38,247 bases of DNA. It comes from Erythrobacter donghaensis. Its GTDB lineage: Bacteria; Pseudomonadota; Alphaproteobacteria; Sphingomonadales; Sphingomonadaceae. The stretch's first letter is position 1; every line of letters starts with the position of its first letter. The notes under the pieces were generated by a model. The model was not told where the DNA came from. It saw only the letters and a program-made list of their open reading frames with translations, and searched no databases. The stretch lies in assembly GCF_001557325.1 (NCBI RefSeq), contig NZ_LSJS01000075.1, forward strand, positions 1 through 38,247, read 5' to 3'. Both the position numbers and the translations under genes were made by a program. Below, piece by piece: positions 15,248 to 23,275 of the stretch.

Positions 15248-17737
15248 TTGGCCGACGAGGGACAGGGAGCCAAGCCGCTCGTCCTGATCACCGGAGCGAG
15301 TGGAAATCTCGGTCGGTCACTTGCCGTCGCAATGGCGGATGATTTCAGGGTTGTCGGGCTGGACCAGATGGCGAAGCCGGATGGAGAGCAGGTCGTCGTC
15401 GCAATCGACGTGACCTCCCGGCGATCGATCGAGGAGGCCCTCGACCTGGTCAGGCGCGAGCATGGGCGTGACATCGCCGCCGTCATCCACCTTGTCGCCT
15501 TCTTCGATTTCTCGGGCGAGCCCGATCCGCGTTACGATGCGGTCAATGTCGAAGGTACGCGCAACTTGCTCTCCGCACTGGAGGGCTTTGCGGTCGAACG
15601 CTTCATCTATGCCAGCACCATGCTGGTCCACGCGCCCGCCGAGCCGGGAGAGCGGATCGACGAGGACACGCCCTTCGATCCGCAGTGGGAATATCCCCGT
15701 TCGAAGAAAAAGGTCGAGGATCTGATCCGCAGCGAGGCGCGGATGCCCTTCGCGATCCTGCGCCTTGCCGGGGTCTATGATGAACACAGCGCCGTGCCGA
15801 CCCTCGCGCACCAGATCGCCCGGATCTACGAGCGCGACTTCCAGTCGCATCTCTACGCCGGGCCGCGCGATGTGGGGCAGGCAATGCTGCACCGCGAGGA
15901 CATGATCGACGCCGTGCGCCGCACCGTCGAGCGCCGCGCGAGCCTGCCGCCCGATGCGGAGATCCTGATCGGGGAGCCGGACGCGCCCGGCTATCAGGCC
16001 TTGCAGGACCGGATCGGCGAATTGATCCACGGCGCCGAGGCCTGGGCCACGATCCGCCTGCCCGCTCCGCTCGCCAAGCTGGGCGCCGCCGCACAGGATG
16101 CCGCCGAGCCGCTGATCCCTGATGCCATCGATCAGGGCGAAGCGCCGTTCATCCAGCCCTTCATGATCGGGATGGCGGACGATCACTACGCGCTCGACAT
16201 CTCCCGCGCCCGGCGCTGGCTGGACTGGCAACCGGCACGCCGGATCGAAACCGAACTCGCCGCGATGATCGCCAATCTGAAGCGCGATCCGGCGGCGTGG
16301 TACAAGCGCAACGGGATCACGCCGCCGGTCTGGCTGGACGAGATGACGCAGGCCGGCGCGGCTGACCCCGACGCGCTGCGCCGCGAAGTCGAGGCCGAAC
16401 GGATCAGCCAGCACCGGGCGACGCGCTGGACCCATTTCGTCAATATCGGTCTGGCCTTCTGGCTGATGACACAGCCGCCGCTGATCGGGATCGACAACCG
16501 GCTTTATGCTGCGGGCGAAGTGGTTCTGGGTGCGGCGCTGCTGGTCGCGGCCACGGCGTCGCTCAGCTGGCGGCTGGGCGCGGCGCGCTGGGCGGCGGCG
16601 GGGATCGGGCTGCTGGTGATGGCGCTGCCGGTGCTGTTCGTGACCCCCAACGCCGCCGCCTACCTGTCCGACACGCTGGTCGGCGGCCTCATCTTCGGCA
16701 TGGCGGTGTGCGCGCCGCCGGAGGTGGGGCCGGGGCTGGCGGCGCGGGGCCGCCCTCCCGAAATCCCGCCGGGGTGGAGCTTCAACCCCTCGGCCTGGAC
16801 GCAGCGCCTGCCGGTGATCGCGCTGGCGATCGTCGGACTGTTGTTCTCGCGCTATCTCGCCGCCTACCAGATGGAGCAGATCGACGGGGTGTGGGAGCCG
16901 TTCTTCCCCGGGAGCGCCGCCGATCCGCGCAACGGGACCGAGGAGATCATCACCTCCAGCGTCTCGCAAGCCTGGCCCGTGCCCGATGCGGCCGTGGGTG
17001 CCTTCGTTTACATGATCGAGATCCTGACCGGCATCGTCGGCGGCCGGGCGCGGTGGCGGACGATGCCGTGGCTGGTGCTGGCCTTCGGGTTGCTGATCGT
17101 GCCGCTGGGGATCGTCTCGATCGGCTTCATCATCATCCAGCCGATCGTGATCGGCACCTGGAGCACGCTGGCGCTGATCGGCGCGGCGGCGATGCTGGTG
17201 CAGATTCCCTATTCGATCGACGAACTGGCGGCGAGCATCAGCTTCCTCAGCCGCCGGAAGAAGGCGGGGCGGAGTCTGCTGCGCGTCCTGCTTTTCGGGG
17301 ATGCCGACGCGGACGAGGGCGACAGGCTGACCCCGGTCGAACACGAATTCGAGCGCAGTCCCGGCGCAGTCCTCAAGGACATGTGGACCGGCGGGGTGAA
17401 CCTGCCGTGGAACCTGCTGGTGGCAGGCGTCATCGGCCTGTCCTTCCTGTTCACCCGTCTCACCATCGGGGCGAGCGGCGCGATGGCGGATGCCGATCAC
17501 CTGCTCGGCGCGCTGGTGCTGACCGTGCTGGCGGTGGCTGCGGCGGAAGTCTGCCGCGCGGCCCGCTTCGCGCTGGTGCCGCTCGGGCTGGCGCTGGCCG
17601 CCGCGCCGTTCCTGTTCGATGGCGACGGGCTGCACATCGGGATCAGCATCTTCGCCGGCCTCGCGATCGCGATGCTGGCCATCCCGCGCGGACCGATCAG
17701 GGAAAGATACGGCACGCTCGAACGGATCATCCGGTAG
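15248..17737 (+). CDS. SDR/NAD-dependent epimerase fused to a VKOR-like membrane domain lacking its cysteines
   Basis: An 829-residue fusion. Residues 10-370 form an extended SDR (NAD epimerase) domain with ITGASGNLG (G16, G19, G22) and the catalytic Y149/K153 in YPRSKKK. Residues 400-820 hold about ten membrane helices. The segment GAFVYMIEILTGIVGGRARW through IGTWSTLALIGAA resembles vitamin K epoxide reductase-like domains, but the expected WCTLC is WSTLA at 638-642, so thiol chemistry is lost. The start is TTG at 15248, behind a gcgggag site. Substrate is unknown. It ends 8 bp before the ExoD gene. The fusion type exists in other Proteobacteria; the VKOR link is from motif resemblance. Confidence 0.8.
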   Translation: MADEGQGAKPLVLITGASGNLGRSLAVAMADDFRVVGLDQMAKPDGEQVVVAIDVTSRRSIEEALDLVRREHGRDIAAVIHLVAFFDFSGEPDPRYDAVNVEGTRNLLSALEGFAVERFIYASTMLVHAPAEPGERIDEDTPFDPQWEYPRSKKKVEDLIRSEARMPFAILRLAGVYDEHSAVPTLAHQIARIYERDFQSHLYAGPRDVGQAMLHREDMIDAVRRTVERRASLPPDAEILIGEPDAPGYQALQDRIGELIHGAEAWATIRLPAPLAKLGAAAQDAAEPLIPDAIDQGEAPFIQPFMIGMADDHYALDISRARRWLDWQPARRIETELAAMIANLKRDPAAWYKRNGITPPVWLDEMTQAGAADPDALRREVEAERISQHRATRWTHFVNIGLAFWLMTQPPLIGIDNRLYAAGEVVLGAALLVAATASLSWRLGAARWAAAGIGLLVMALPVLFVTPNAAAYLSDTLVGGLIFGMAVCAPPEVGPGLAARGRPPEIPPGWSFNPSAWTQRLPVIALAIVGLLFSRYLAAYQMEQIDGVWEPFFPGSAADPRNGTEEIITSSVSQAWPVPDAAVGAFVYMIEILTGIVGGRARWRTMPWLVLAFGLLIVPLGIVSIGFIIIQPIVIGTWSTLALIGAAAMLVQIPYSIDELAASISFLSRRKKAGRSLLRVLLFGDADADEGDRLTPVEHEFERSPGAVLKDMWTGGVNLPWNLLVAGVIGLSFLFTRLTIGASGAMADADHLLGALVLTVLAVAAAEVCRAARFALVPLGLALAAAPFLFDGDGLHIGISIFAGLAIAMLAIPRGPIRERYGTLERIIR

Positions 17738-17745
17738 GGGGCGCC

Positions 17746-18357
17746 ATGAACGACACCGCATCCCGACCGGACCGCGAAGCGATCCATTCGGTCTGCGACA
17801 TCCTGAACATGCTGCGCCGCACGGCCGACCGGCACGACAGGGTCACCATCGGCGACGTGCTCGACGCGATCGGAGACCGTTCCTATGGCCCGGCGCTGCT
17901 GATCCCGGCGCTGATCGAGATCACCCCGGTCGGCGGGATTCCCGGCCTGCCGACCTTTCTGGCGGTGATCCTTGCAGTGGTCGCGCTGCAATTGCTGCTC
18001 GACAAGGACCACCTCTGGCTGCCGCAGTTCATCCAGCACCGCGCCGTTTCGGCCGACAAGCTGCACAAGGCCGCGGACAAGCTCAATCCCTTCGCTGCGC
18101 GACTGGACCAGTGGTTCCACGGCCGGTTGACGCGGTTCGTCCGGCAGCCGTGGCCGCGCATCGCAGCGGTGATTGTCATGGCCCTGTGCCTCACCGTGCC
18201 ACCGCTCGAACTCGTGCCCTTCGGCAGCACCGCGCCGATGCTGGCGATCGCGGCCTTCGGATTGGCCTTGCTGGTGCGCGACGGCCTGCTGATGATCGCC
18301 GCCCTCGCCTTCAGTCTTTCCGCGGTGGTTTTCGCAGGCGCATCGCTGCTCGCCTGA
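17746..18357 (+). CDS. ExoD family exopolysaccharide synthesis protein
   Basis: A 203-residue integral membrane protein. It has the ExoD family opening (VTIGDVLDAIGDRSYGPALLIPALIEITPVGGIPGLPT) followed by LQLLLDKDHLWLP and a C-terminal pair of hydrophobic segments (PLELVPFGSTAPM, LLMIAALAFSLSAVVF). ExoD was linked to exopolysaccharide production and alkali tolerance in Sinorhizobium, but its biochemical role is unknown. The ATG at 17746 lies 8 bp after the preceding stop with a ggggg purine stretch, so the two are one operon. Confidence 0.85.
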   Translation: MNDTASRPDREAIHSVCDILNMLRRTADRHDRVTIGDVLDAIGDRSYGPALLIPALIEITPVGGIPGLPTFLAVILAVVALQLLLDKDHLWLPQFIQHRAVSADKLHKAADKLNPFAARLDQWFHGRLTRFVRQPWPRIAAVIVMALCLTVPPLELVPFGSTAPMLAIAAFGLALLVRDGLLMIAALAFSLSAVVFAGASLLA

Positions 18358-18484
18358 CCTGCGGCCGATCGTGGCCATGGAGGGGCAGGCTCCGGAGGCG
18401 GACGGAACCCCGGCCCGGTTCATCGAATAGTGCACGACGGGGCAATCGCGACGGCGCGCTCGGATGCGCCGACAGGAGCTGCAC

Positions 18485-19699
18485 ATGATCGCACGACTTT
18501 CCGGCAGGGCCATCGCTGCCAGCCCGCTTATCCTCGCCAGCCTTGCTTGTTCCGCCCATGCCCAGCCGGCCGATCAGGTGGATTCGGTGGCGACCGAAGA
18601 TGCCGTCGTCTCGGTGCGCAAGGTGGCCGAGGGCCTGAATTCGCCCTGGGCGCTCGCATTCCTGCCCGATGGCCGGATGCTCGTCACCGAAAAGCCGGGC
18701 AATCTGGTGATCGTCGCGGCGGATGGCACCATTTCCGCGCCGCTCGCGGGGACCCCCGAAGTGCTCGCCGAGGATCAGGGCGGGCTGATGGACGTGGCGT
18801 TGCACCCGCAGTTCGCCAGCAACCGGATGATCTACCTCACCTTTGCCGAACCCGGCGAAGGCGGCACCGCCGGCACCGCGCTGGGCCGCGGGCGGTTGAC
18901 CGACGGCGGGATCGAGGGCTTCGAGGTGATCTGGCGGCAGCAGCCCAAGGTCTCGGGCGCAATGCATTTCGGCAACCGCATCGTGTTCGGGCGGGACGGG
19001 ATGCTGTTTCTGGCGCTTGGCGAACGCTTCCAGTTTGCGCCCGCGCAGGATCTCTCGAACACGCTGGGCACGGTGGTGCGGCTGAACGACGACGGTTCGA
19101 TCCCGCAGGACAACCCCTTCGTCGGGCAGGACGGGCGGGATCCGGCGATCTGGTCCTGGGGCCATCGCAATATCGAGGCTGCTGCGGTCGACACTGCAAG
19201 TGGCGCGCTGTGGGTGGCCGAAATGGGGCCGCTGGGCGGTGACGAGCTCAACCGGGTCGAGCGCGGCGGCAACTATGGTTGGCCGGTGGTCAGCAAGGGC
19301 ATCAACTACGACGGCACCGACATCCCCGATCCCGAGCAGTATCCGCAGTTCAAGGGCGCCGAGCATTACTGGAGCCCGGTGCGATCGCCGTCGGGGATGA
19401 TCGTCTACACCGGCGACCTGTTTCCCGATTGGCGCGGCGACATCCTGTTCGGCGCGCTGTCGGCGGGCGGGATCGAGCGCGTGGATCTTGACGGCGGCGA
19501 GGTGGCGGGGGTCGAATTCATCCCGATGAACACCCGTATCCGCGAAATCGAGCAAGGGCCGGACGGGGCCATCTGGGTGCTCACCAACACCAAGGAGCCC
19601 GGCCCCGGCGCATTGTGGCGGCTTGAGCCTCTCGCAGTGAAACCGGACAGCGCCGACGGCGACCGTAGCGGCTCCGGCACGGCTCAGCCCGGACAATAG
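18485..19699 (+). CDS. Periplasmic PQQ-dependent sugar dehydrogenase (aldose dehydrogenase type)
   Basis: A 404-residue protein of the soluble glucose/sorbosone dehydrogenase (YliI/Asd) family. A signal peptide covers residues 1-27 (ending SAHAQ). The six-bladed propeller is recognisable from SPWALAFLPDGRMLVTEKPG, QGGLMDVALHP, WSWGHRNIE, GGNYGWPVVS and SPSGMIVYTGD. Such enzymes oxidise aldoses with PQQ in the periplasm. ATG 18485 is preferred because aggag lies 7 nt upstream and it opens directly on the signal peptide; ATG 18464 adds seven residues. The usual H-x-G active-site region appears slightly changed (GAMHFGN in place of SxHxGG forms), so activity should not be assumed. Confidence 0.82.
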   Translation: MIARLSGRAIAASPLILASLACSAHAQPADQVDSVATEDAVVSVRKVAEGLNSPWALAFLPDGRMLVTEKPGNLVIVAADGTISAPLAGTPEVLAEDQGGLMDVALHPQFASNRMIYLTFAEPGEGGTAGTALGRGRLTDGGIEGFEVIWRQQPKVSGAMHFGNRIVFGRDGMLFLALGERFQFAPAQDLSNTLGTVVRLNDDGSIPQDNPFVGQDGRDPAIWSWGHRNIEAAAVDTASGALWVAEMGPLGGDELNRVERGGNYGWPVVSKGINYDGTDIPDPEQYPQFKGAEHYWSPVRSPSGMIVYTGDLFPDWRGDILFGALSAGGIERVDLDGGEVAGVEFIPMNTRIREIEQGPDGAIWVLTNTKEPGPGALWRLEPLAVKPDSADGDRSGSGTAQPGQ

Positions 19700-19773
19700 C
19701 CCAGTTAAGTCGGCGAAGGCGCGCAATCGGGCACCATCGGCACGATCAACCCTCAACCTGACGGAGCAGCCGA

Positions 19774-20763
19774 ATGAACCTGAAGCCCCTCGACCAGCAG
19801 ACCATCGTCATCACCGGCGGCTCTTCAGGGATTGGCCTTGCAACTGCACGCATGGCGGCGGAGCGCGGTGCGAACGTCGTGATCATCGCCCGGAGCGATG
19901 AGGGCCTCGAGGCTGCCGCCCGGCAGATCCGCAGCGAGGGCGGCAAGTGCGATACGATCAGCGCCGATGTTGGCAACCGTGACGAGGTCAAAGCTGCGGT
20001 GCAGACCGTGATCGAACGCCACGGCGGGTTCGATACCTGGGTCAGCAATGCGGGCGTCGGTGTCTATGCCAAGCTTGAAGAACTTTCGGACGAAGACCAC
20101 CGCCAGCTGTTCGACACCAATTACTGGGGGGTGGTTCACTGTGCGACCGAAGCCCTGCCCCATCTGAAACAGCGCGGCGGGGCGCTGATCACCACCGGTT
20201 CGATCTCCTCGCAGATGCCCGCTCCGGTGCTGTCATCCTACACGGCAAGCAAGTTTGCGGTGAAGGGCTACATCGATTCCCTGCGGCTCGAACTGATCCA
20301 CGAAAAGGCCCCGGTTTCGGTGACGCTGATCCAGCCTTCGGGGATCAACACCCCGTTCGGCGAACACGCGCTGAACCAGATGGACGGCCGCTCCAAGGTT
20401 CCGCCGCCGGTCTATTCCCCGGACATCGTAGCCAAGGCGATCTGCCGCGCGGCCGAACATCCCACCCGCGACATGATCATCGGCGGAGCAGGCCGGGCGA
20501 TGACCCTGTTCGCCACGCTGTTTCCCAACCTGTCCGATCAGGTGTTTGCGGCAGCCTTCTTCAAGACCGCGCTCGACAAGGACCGTCCCAAGCGCCCCGA
20601 GGATGGCGGGTTCGAGACCGGCGGAGGTCGCGGCGAGGTATACGGCGATCAGTCGATGCGACGGACGAGCCTTTATACGGCCGTTCGGAGCAATCCTTTC
20701 ACCGCACTCGCGGGCGTCGCACTGGCGGCCGGCGCGGCCGGGCTGGCGCTCAGGCGGCGCTGA
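19774..20763 (+). CDS. Short-chain dehydrogenase/reductase with C-terminal membrane anchor
   Basis: A 329-residue classical SDR. The cofactor loop is ITGGSSGIG (14-21), the NAG motif is at 92-94, the catalytic serine is in TGSISS (about 143), and Tyr 156/Lys 160 lie in YTASK. The Rossmann Arg 40 after VVIIAR favours NADP. After the catalytic domain comes a disordered Gly-rich stretch (GFETGGGRGE) and a hydrophobic tail (PFTALAGVALAAGAAGLALRRR) that may anchor it to the membrane. Similar SDRs of about 330 residues are common in alphaproteobacteria; substrate unknown. It is followed after 18 bp by ctaG. Confidence 0.83.
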   Translation: MNLKPLDQQTIVITGGSSGIGLATARMAAERGANVVIIARSDEGLEAAARQIRSEGGKCDTISADVGNRDEVKAAVQTVIERHGGFDTWVSNAGVGVYAKLEELSDEDHRQLFDTNYWGVVHCATEALPHLKQRGGALITTGSISSQMPAPVLSSYTASKFAVKGYIDSLRLELIHEKAPVSVTLIQPSGINTPFGEHALNQMDGRSKVPPPVYSPDIVAKAICRAAEHPTRDMIIGGAGRAMTLFATLFPNLSDQVFAAAFFKTALDKDRPKRPEDGGFETGGGRGEVYGDQSMRRTSLYTAVRSNPFTALAGVALAAGAAGLALRRR

Positions 20764-20781
20764 TCGGCGCGGCGCGGGGCA

Positions 20782-21489
20782 ATGACGCCGGCCATTCCCT
20801 ATTGCGGCCCCGCGCCGCAGCCGGAGGCGATCGCGGCTGCCTGGAACCTCGATCCGATGGTGCTGGCGGCGCTGGCCCTGTCCGGCTGGGCGCTGCGGCG
20901 GCAAGGCACGGGCGTGCGGATCGGGCTTGGCCTGCTGGCACTGGCCTATGTCTCGCCCCTGTGCGGCTTGAGCGCGGGACTGTTCTCGGCGCGCACCGTG
21001 CATCATCTGGTGATCGTGTTCGGTGCTGCGCCGCTGCTGGCAGGGGCGTTGAAGATCGAGCGGGTGCCGCTGGTGCCCGCGTTCCTGTGCCATCTCGGCG
21101 CGTTCTGGCTGTGGCACCTGCCCGTCGCCTATGACCTGGCCCTGTCGCACGATGCCGCCTATTGGGCCGGACAGATCGCGCTGCTCGCATCCGCTGTTCT
21201 ATTGTGGCGAGCGCTGGGGCAGGACGATCAAGCGCCGACCACCGTGTTCTTCGTCATCGCCGCGATGGTGATGCAGATGGGGATGCTGGGCGCGGTGCTG
21301 ACTTTCGCGCCGGGCGCGCTCTATGTCCCGCATTACCTGACCACCGCGCGTTACGGGATCGGCGTGCTGGCCGATCAGCAGATGGCCGGTCTGTTGATGT
21401 GGGTCGGCAGCCTGCCTCTGACGGTTGCCGCGGCATGGCCCCCTTTGGCGCGGCTGGCGCAGCAAGCGCGCGGCAGGCTTGCGGGCTAG
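20782..21489 (+). CDS. ctaG: CtaG family cytochrome c oxidase assembly protein (caa3-type)
   Basis: A 235-residue protein with about six membrane helices. It fits the caa3_CtaG family: YVSPLCGLSAGLFSARTVHH, then LVIVFGAAPLLA, FWLWHLPVAYD, and a late YGIGVLADQQMAGLLMW. Bacillus CtaG is needed for caa3 oxidase assembly, probably for copper delivery to CuB. This is not the Cox11-type CtaG. The gene precedes copD by 3 bp and the oxidase structural genes by 1 kb, which supports the role. Confidence 0.85.
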   Translation: MTPAIPYCGPAPQPEAIAAAWNLDPMVLAALALSGWALRRQGTGVRIGLGLLALAYVSPLCGLSAGLFSARTVHHLVIVFGAAPLLAGALKIERVPLVPAFLCHLGAFWLWHLPVAYDLALSHDAAYWAGQIALLASAVLLWRALGQDDQAPTTVFFVIAAMVMQMGMLGAVLTFAPGALYVPHYLTTARYGIGVLADQQMAGLLMWVGSLPLTVAAAWPPLARLAQQARGRLAG

Positions 21490-21492
21490 GCG

Positions 21493-22005
21493 ATGCTGTG
21501 GCTGAAATTCGTCCACATCGCCGGGATCTCCATCTGGATCGCCGGGCTGCTCTATCTCGCCGCGCTGCTGGCCGGGCACGCGGCGGTGCGCGACGCGCAG
21601 GACTTTGCCCGCATCCGCATGGCGAGCCGGTTTGCCTATATGGGCGTGGTCTCGCCTGCCGCCTTTGTCGCCGTCGCAGCGGGGACCGCGCTGTTGTTCG
21701 TCAGCGATGCGCTGCATCCGTGGATGTTCGCCAAGCTGGCTGCGGTGACCGTGCTGGTGATCGTGCACGTCCAATATGCCTATGTCCTCACCCATCTCGC
21801 CGACGAGGGCGCGCAGGCACCGACGCTGCGGATCAGGATGATGGTCGCCGCGATCATCGCTGCGGCGGCGGCGGTGCTTTATCTGGTGCTGGCAAAGCCG
21901 GTGCTGGATGCCGACGCGCTGCCCCTCTGGCTGCGCGAGCCGGGCGTCATGTCACGCGCGGAAGCTCCGGTGGCGGCTCTTCCTTCGATCCGTCATCGAC
22001 AATGA
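21493..22005 (+). CDS. CopD family membrane protein
   Basis: A 170-residue protein with four helices. The opening LKFVHIAGISIWIAGLLYLAALL with its helix-1 histidine and the SRFAYMGVVSPAAFVAVAAG segment resemble the CopD/HemJ-like family. Residues after about 145 are soluble and low-complexity. CopD relatives act in copper handling or heme steps; here the position between ctaG and the oxidase suggests copper supply to the oxidase. Its last 59 bp overlap the end of the convergent DUF2231 gene. Confidence 0.7.
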   Translation: MLWLKFVHIAGISIWIAGLLYLAALLAGHAAVRDAQDFARIRMASRFAYMGVVSPAAFVAVAAGTALLFVSDALHPWMFAKLAAVTVLVIVHVQYAYVLTHLADEGAQAPTLRIRMMVAAIIAAAAAVLYLVLAKPVLDADALPLWLREPGVMSRAEAPVAALPSIRHRQ

Positions 22006-22462
22006 TCCCGATGCCATGTTCGAACACCAGCCGCCCGCCTTGCCAGCCTGCGATCCCGACCAGCACGAGACCGCCTGCCGACAGCAGCAGGCCCCACGGC
22101 AGGATTGCGGCTTCGCCATGAAGCAGTCGCCAGCCCCAGTTCGCGCCGATCACAGCGAGCAGCGACATGGCGGCGACCGCGTGGCTCCAGCTGGCGGGAT
22201 GGCGGCGGATGCCGGGCCCGGCGAGCAGCTCGACCGTGCCCGCCAGCGCCGCCAGCATCCCCATGAAAAAGCCCCAGCCGCTGGTCCACAGGCCCACCCG
22301 CGCAAAGAAGGGATCGGCCAGCAGCAACCAGAAGATGTCCGCGCCCAGCGTGGCGACGATCAGCGCGATGGGAAAGGTCACCAGCATGGCGTGAACCGGG
22401 TGCCCCGCCAGCGCGATGCGCGAGGACACGCCAAGGTTGCTGGCTTCATCGAGACGGGTCAT
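21947..22462 (-). CDS. DUF2231 membrane protein
   Basis: A 171-residue protein with four helices that begins near LAGHPVHAMLVTFPIALI, the conserved DUF2231 opening with its HPxH-like histidines. Other marks are GADIFWLLLADPFFARVGLW and an Asp/Glu-rich soluble tail (DDGSKEEPPPELPR). Family members often lie next to cytochrome oxidase genes and may bind heme or act in electron transfer; this is not proven. It is opposite in strand to copD (3' overlap of 59 bp) and divergent from subunit II, with 57 bp between starts. Confidence 0.75.
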   Translation of the reverse strand: MTRLDEASNLGVSSRIALAGHPVHAMLVTFPIALIVATLGADIFWLLLADPFFARVGLWTSGWGFFMGMLAALAGTVELLAGPGIRRHPASWSHAVAAMSLLAVIGANWGWRLLHGEAAILPWGLLLSAGGLVLVGIAGWQGGRLVFEHGIGIIVDDGSKEEPPPELPRVT

Positions 22463-22519
22463 GCAAGGCTTACCCGGCAAGGATGCACAAGTTGCATCGG
22501 CGCCGCGCGCCCTGCCGCG

Positions 22520-23275
22520 ATGTTCCCCCCGCTTATCGCCCTTGCGGCCTGTTCGGGCGAGCTGTCGGCGCTTGATCCCGCCGGCCCGGCAGCGGCGCGG
22601 GTCGAAACACTGTGGCAGATCATGCTTTGGAGCGCAGCCGTGATCCTCGGCGGCGTGGTCGGAATCGCGATCTACGCCGTCGCCACCAGCGGGCGAGAGC
22701 GCCACTTCTCCACCCGCCGGGTGCTGGTGGGCTGGGGGCTGGTGTTCCCGGGCGTTGTTCTCACCGCGCTGATGGGCTTTGCCTTCCTGCGCGGCGAGCA
22801 ATTGCTGGCGCGGGGCGAGGACGACGAGAGCGCACTCATCCGTGTTCATGCCGAACAATGGCGCTGGCGCTTCGCCTATCCGGGCGGCGCGCAAACCATC
22901 GGCGTGCTGCACGTTCCGGCGGGCCGCGCATTCACCGTCGCGATCACCAGCAGGGACGTGATCCATTCCTTCTGGGTGCCGCGGCTGGGCGGGAAGATGG
23001 ACGCCGTGCCGGGCAAGACCAACCGCCTGCGGCTGCGGGCGGACAGGCCGGGGGTCTATTACGGGCAATGCTCGGAGTATTGCGGGCCCGGCCATGCGCA
23101 CATGCAGTTCCGTGTCCACGCCCATGCGCCCGCCGATTACCCCGCTGCGCTCGCCGCTGCTGCGGGTGATGCTGCCGCCGACCCGCTGCCGGTGCTCGAC
23201 CAGCGCCCCGCCCCGGCGAGCGGGGTGATCGCAGACTGGGCAGACGCCGTGCGCGAAGCGGTGGGCCTCGAATGA
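22520..23275 (+). CDS. coxB: Cytochrome c oxidase subunit II (CuA), lipoprotein
   Basis: A 251-residue subunit II. A lipoprotein signal (MFPPLIALAAC) puts the lipidated Cys at 11. Two helices follow (about 30-55 and 68-90), then a periplasmic cupredoxin domain. The CuA ligands are all present: H149 (VIHSFWVP), C184, E186, C188, H192 and M195 in CSEYCGPGHAHM. The aromatic electron-entry patch is EQWRWRF. There is no fused cytochrome c domain, so an external donor is needed. The ATG at 22520 has a weak ribosome site but gives the signal peptide. Its stop overlaps the next start (ATGA, 23272-23275). Confidence 0.9.
   Translation: MFPPLIALAACSGELSALDPAGPAAARVETLWQIMLWSAAVILGGVVGIAIYAVATSGRERHFSTRRVLVGWGLVFPGVVLTALMGFAFLRGEQLLARGEDDESALIRVHAEQWRWRFAYPGGAQTIGVLHVPAGRAFTVAITSRDVIHSFWVPRLGGKMDAVPGKTNRLRLRADRPGVYYGQCSEYCGPGHAHMQFRVHAHAPADYPAALAAAAGDAAADPLPVLDQRPAPASGVIADWADAVREAVGLE

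Noticed and set aside
15317..17761. An 814-codon open frame antisense to the SDR-VKOR gene.
   Set aside because: Composition is Arg/Asp/Gly/His-rich with no domain; it is the mirror of a G+C-rich coding gene with strong motifs on the plus strand.
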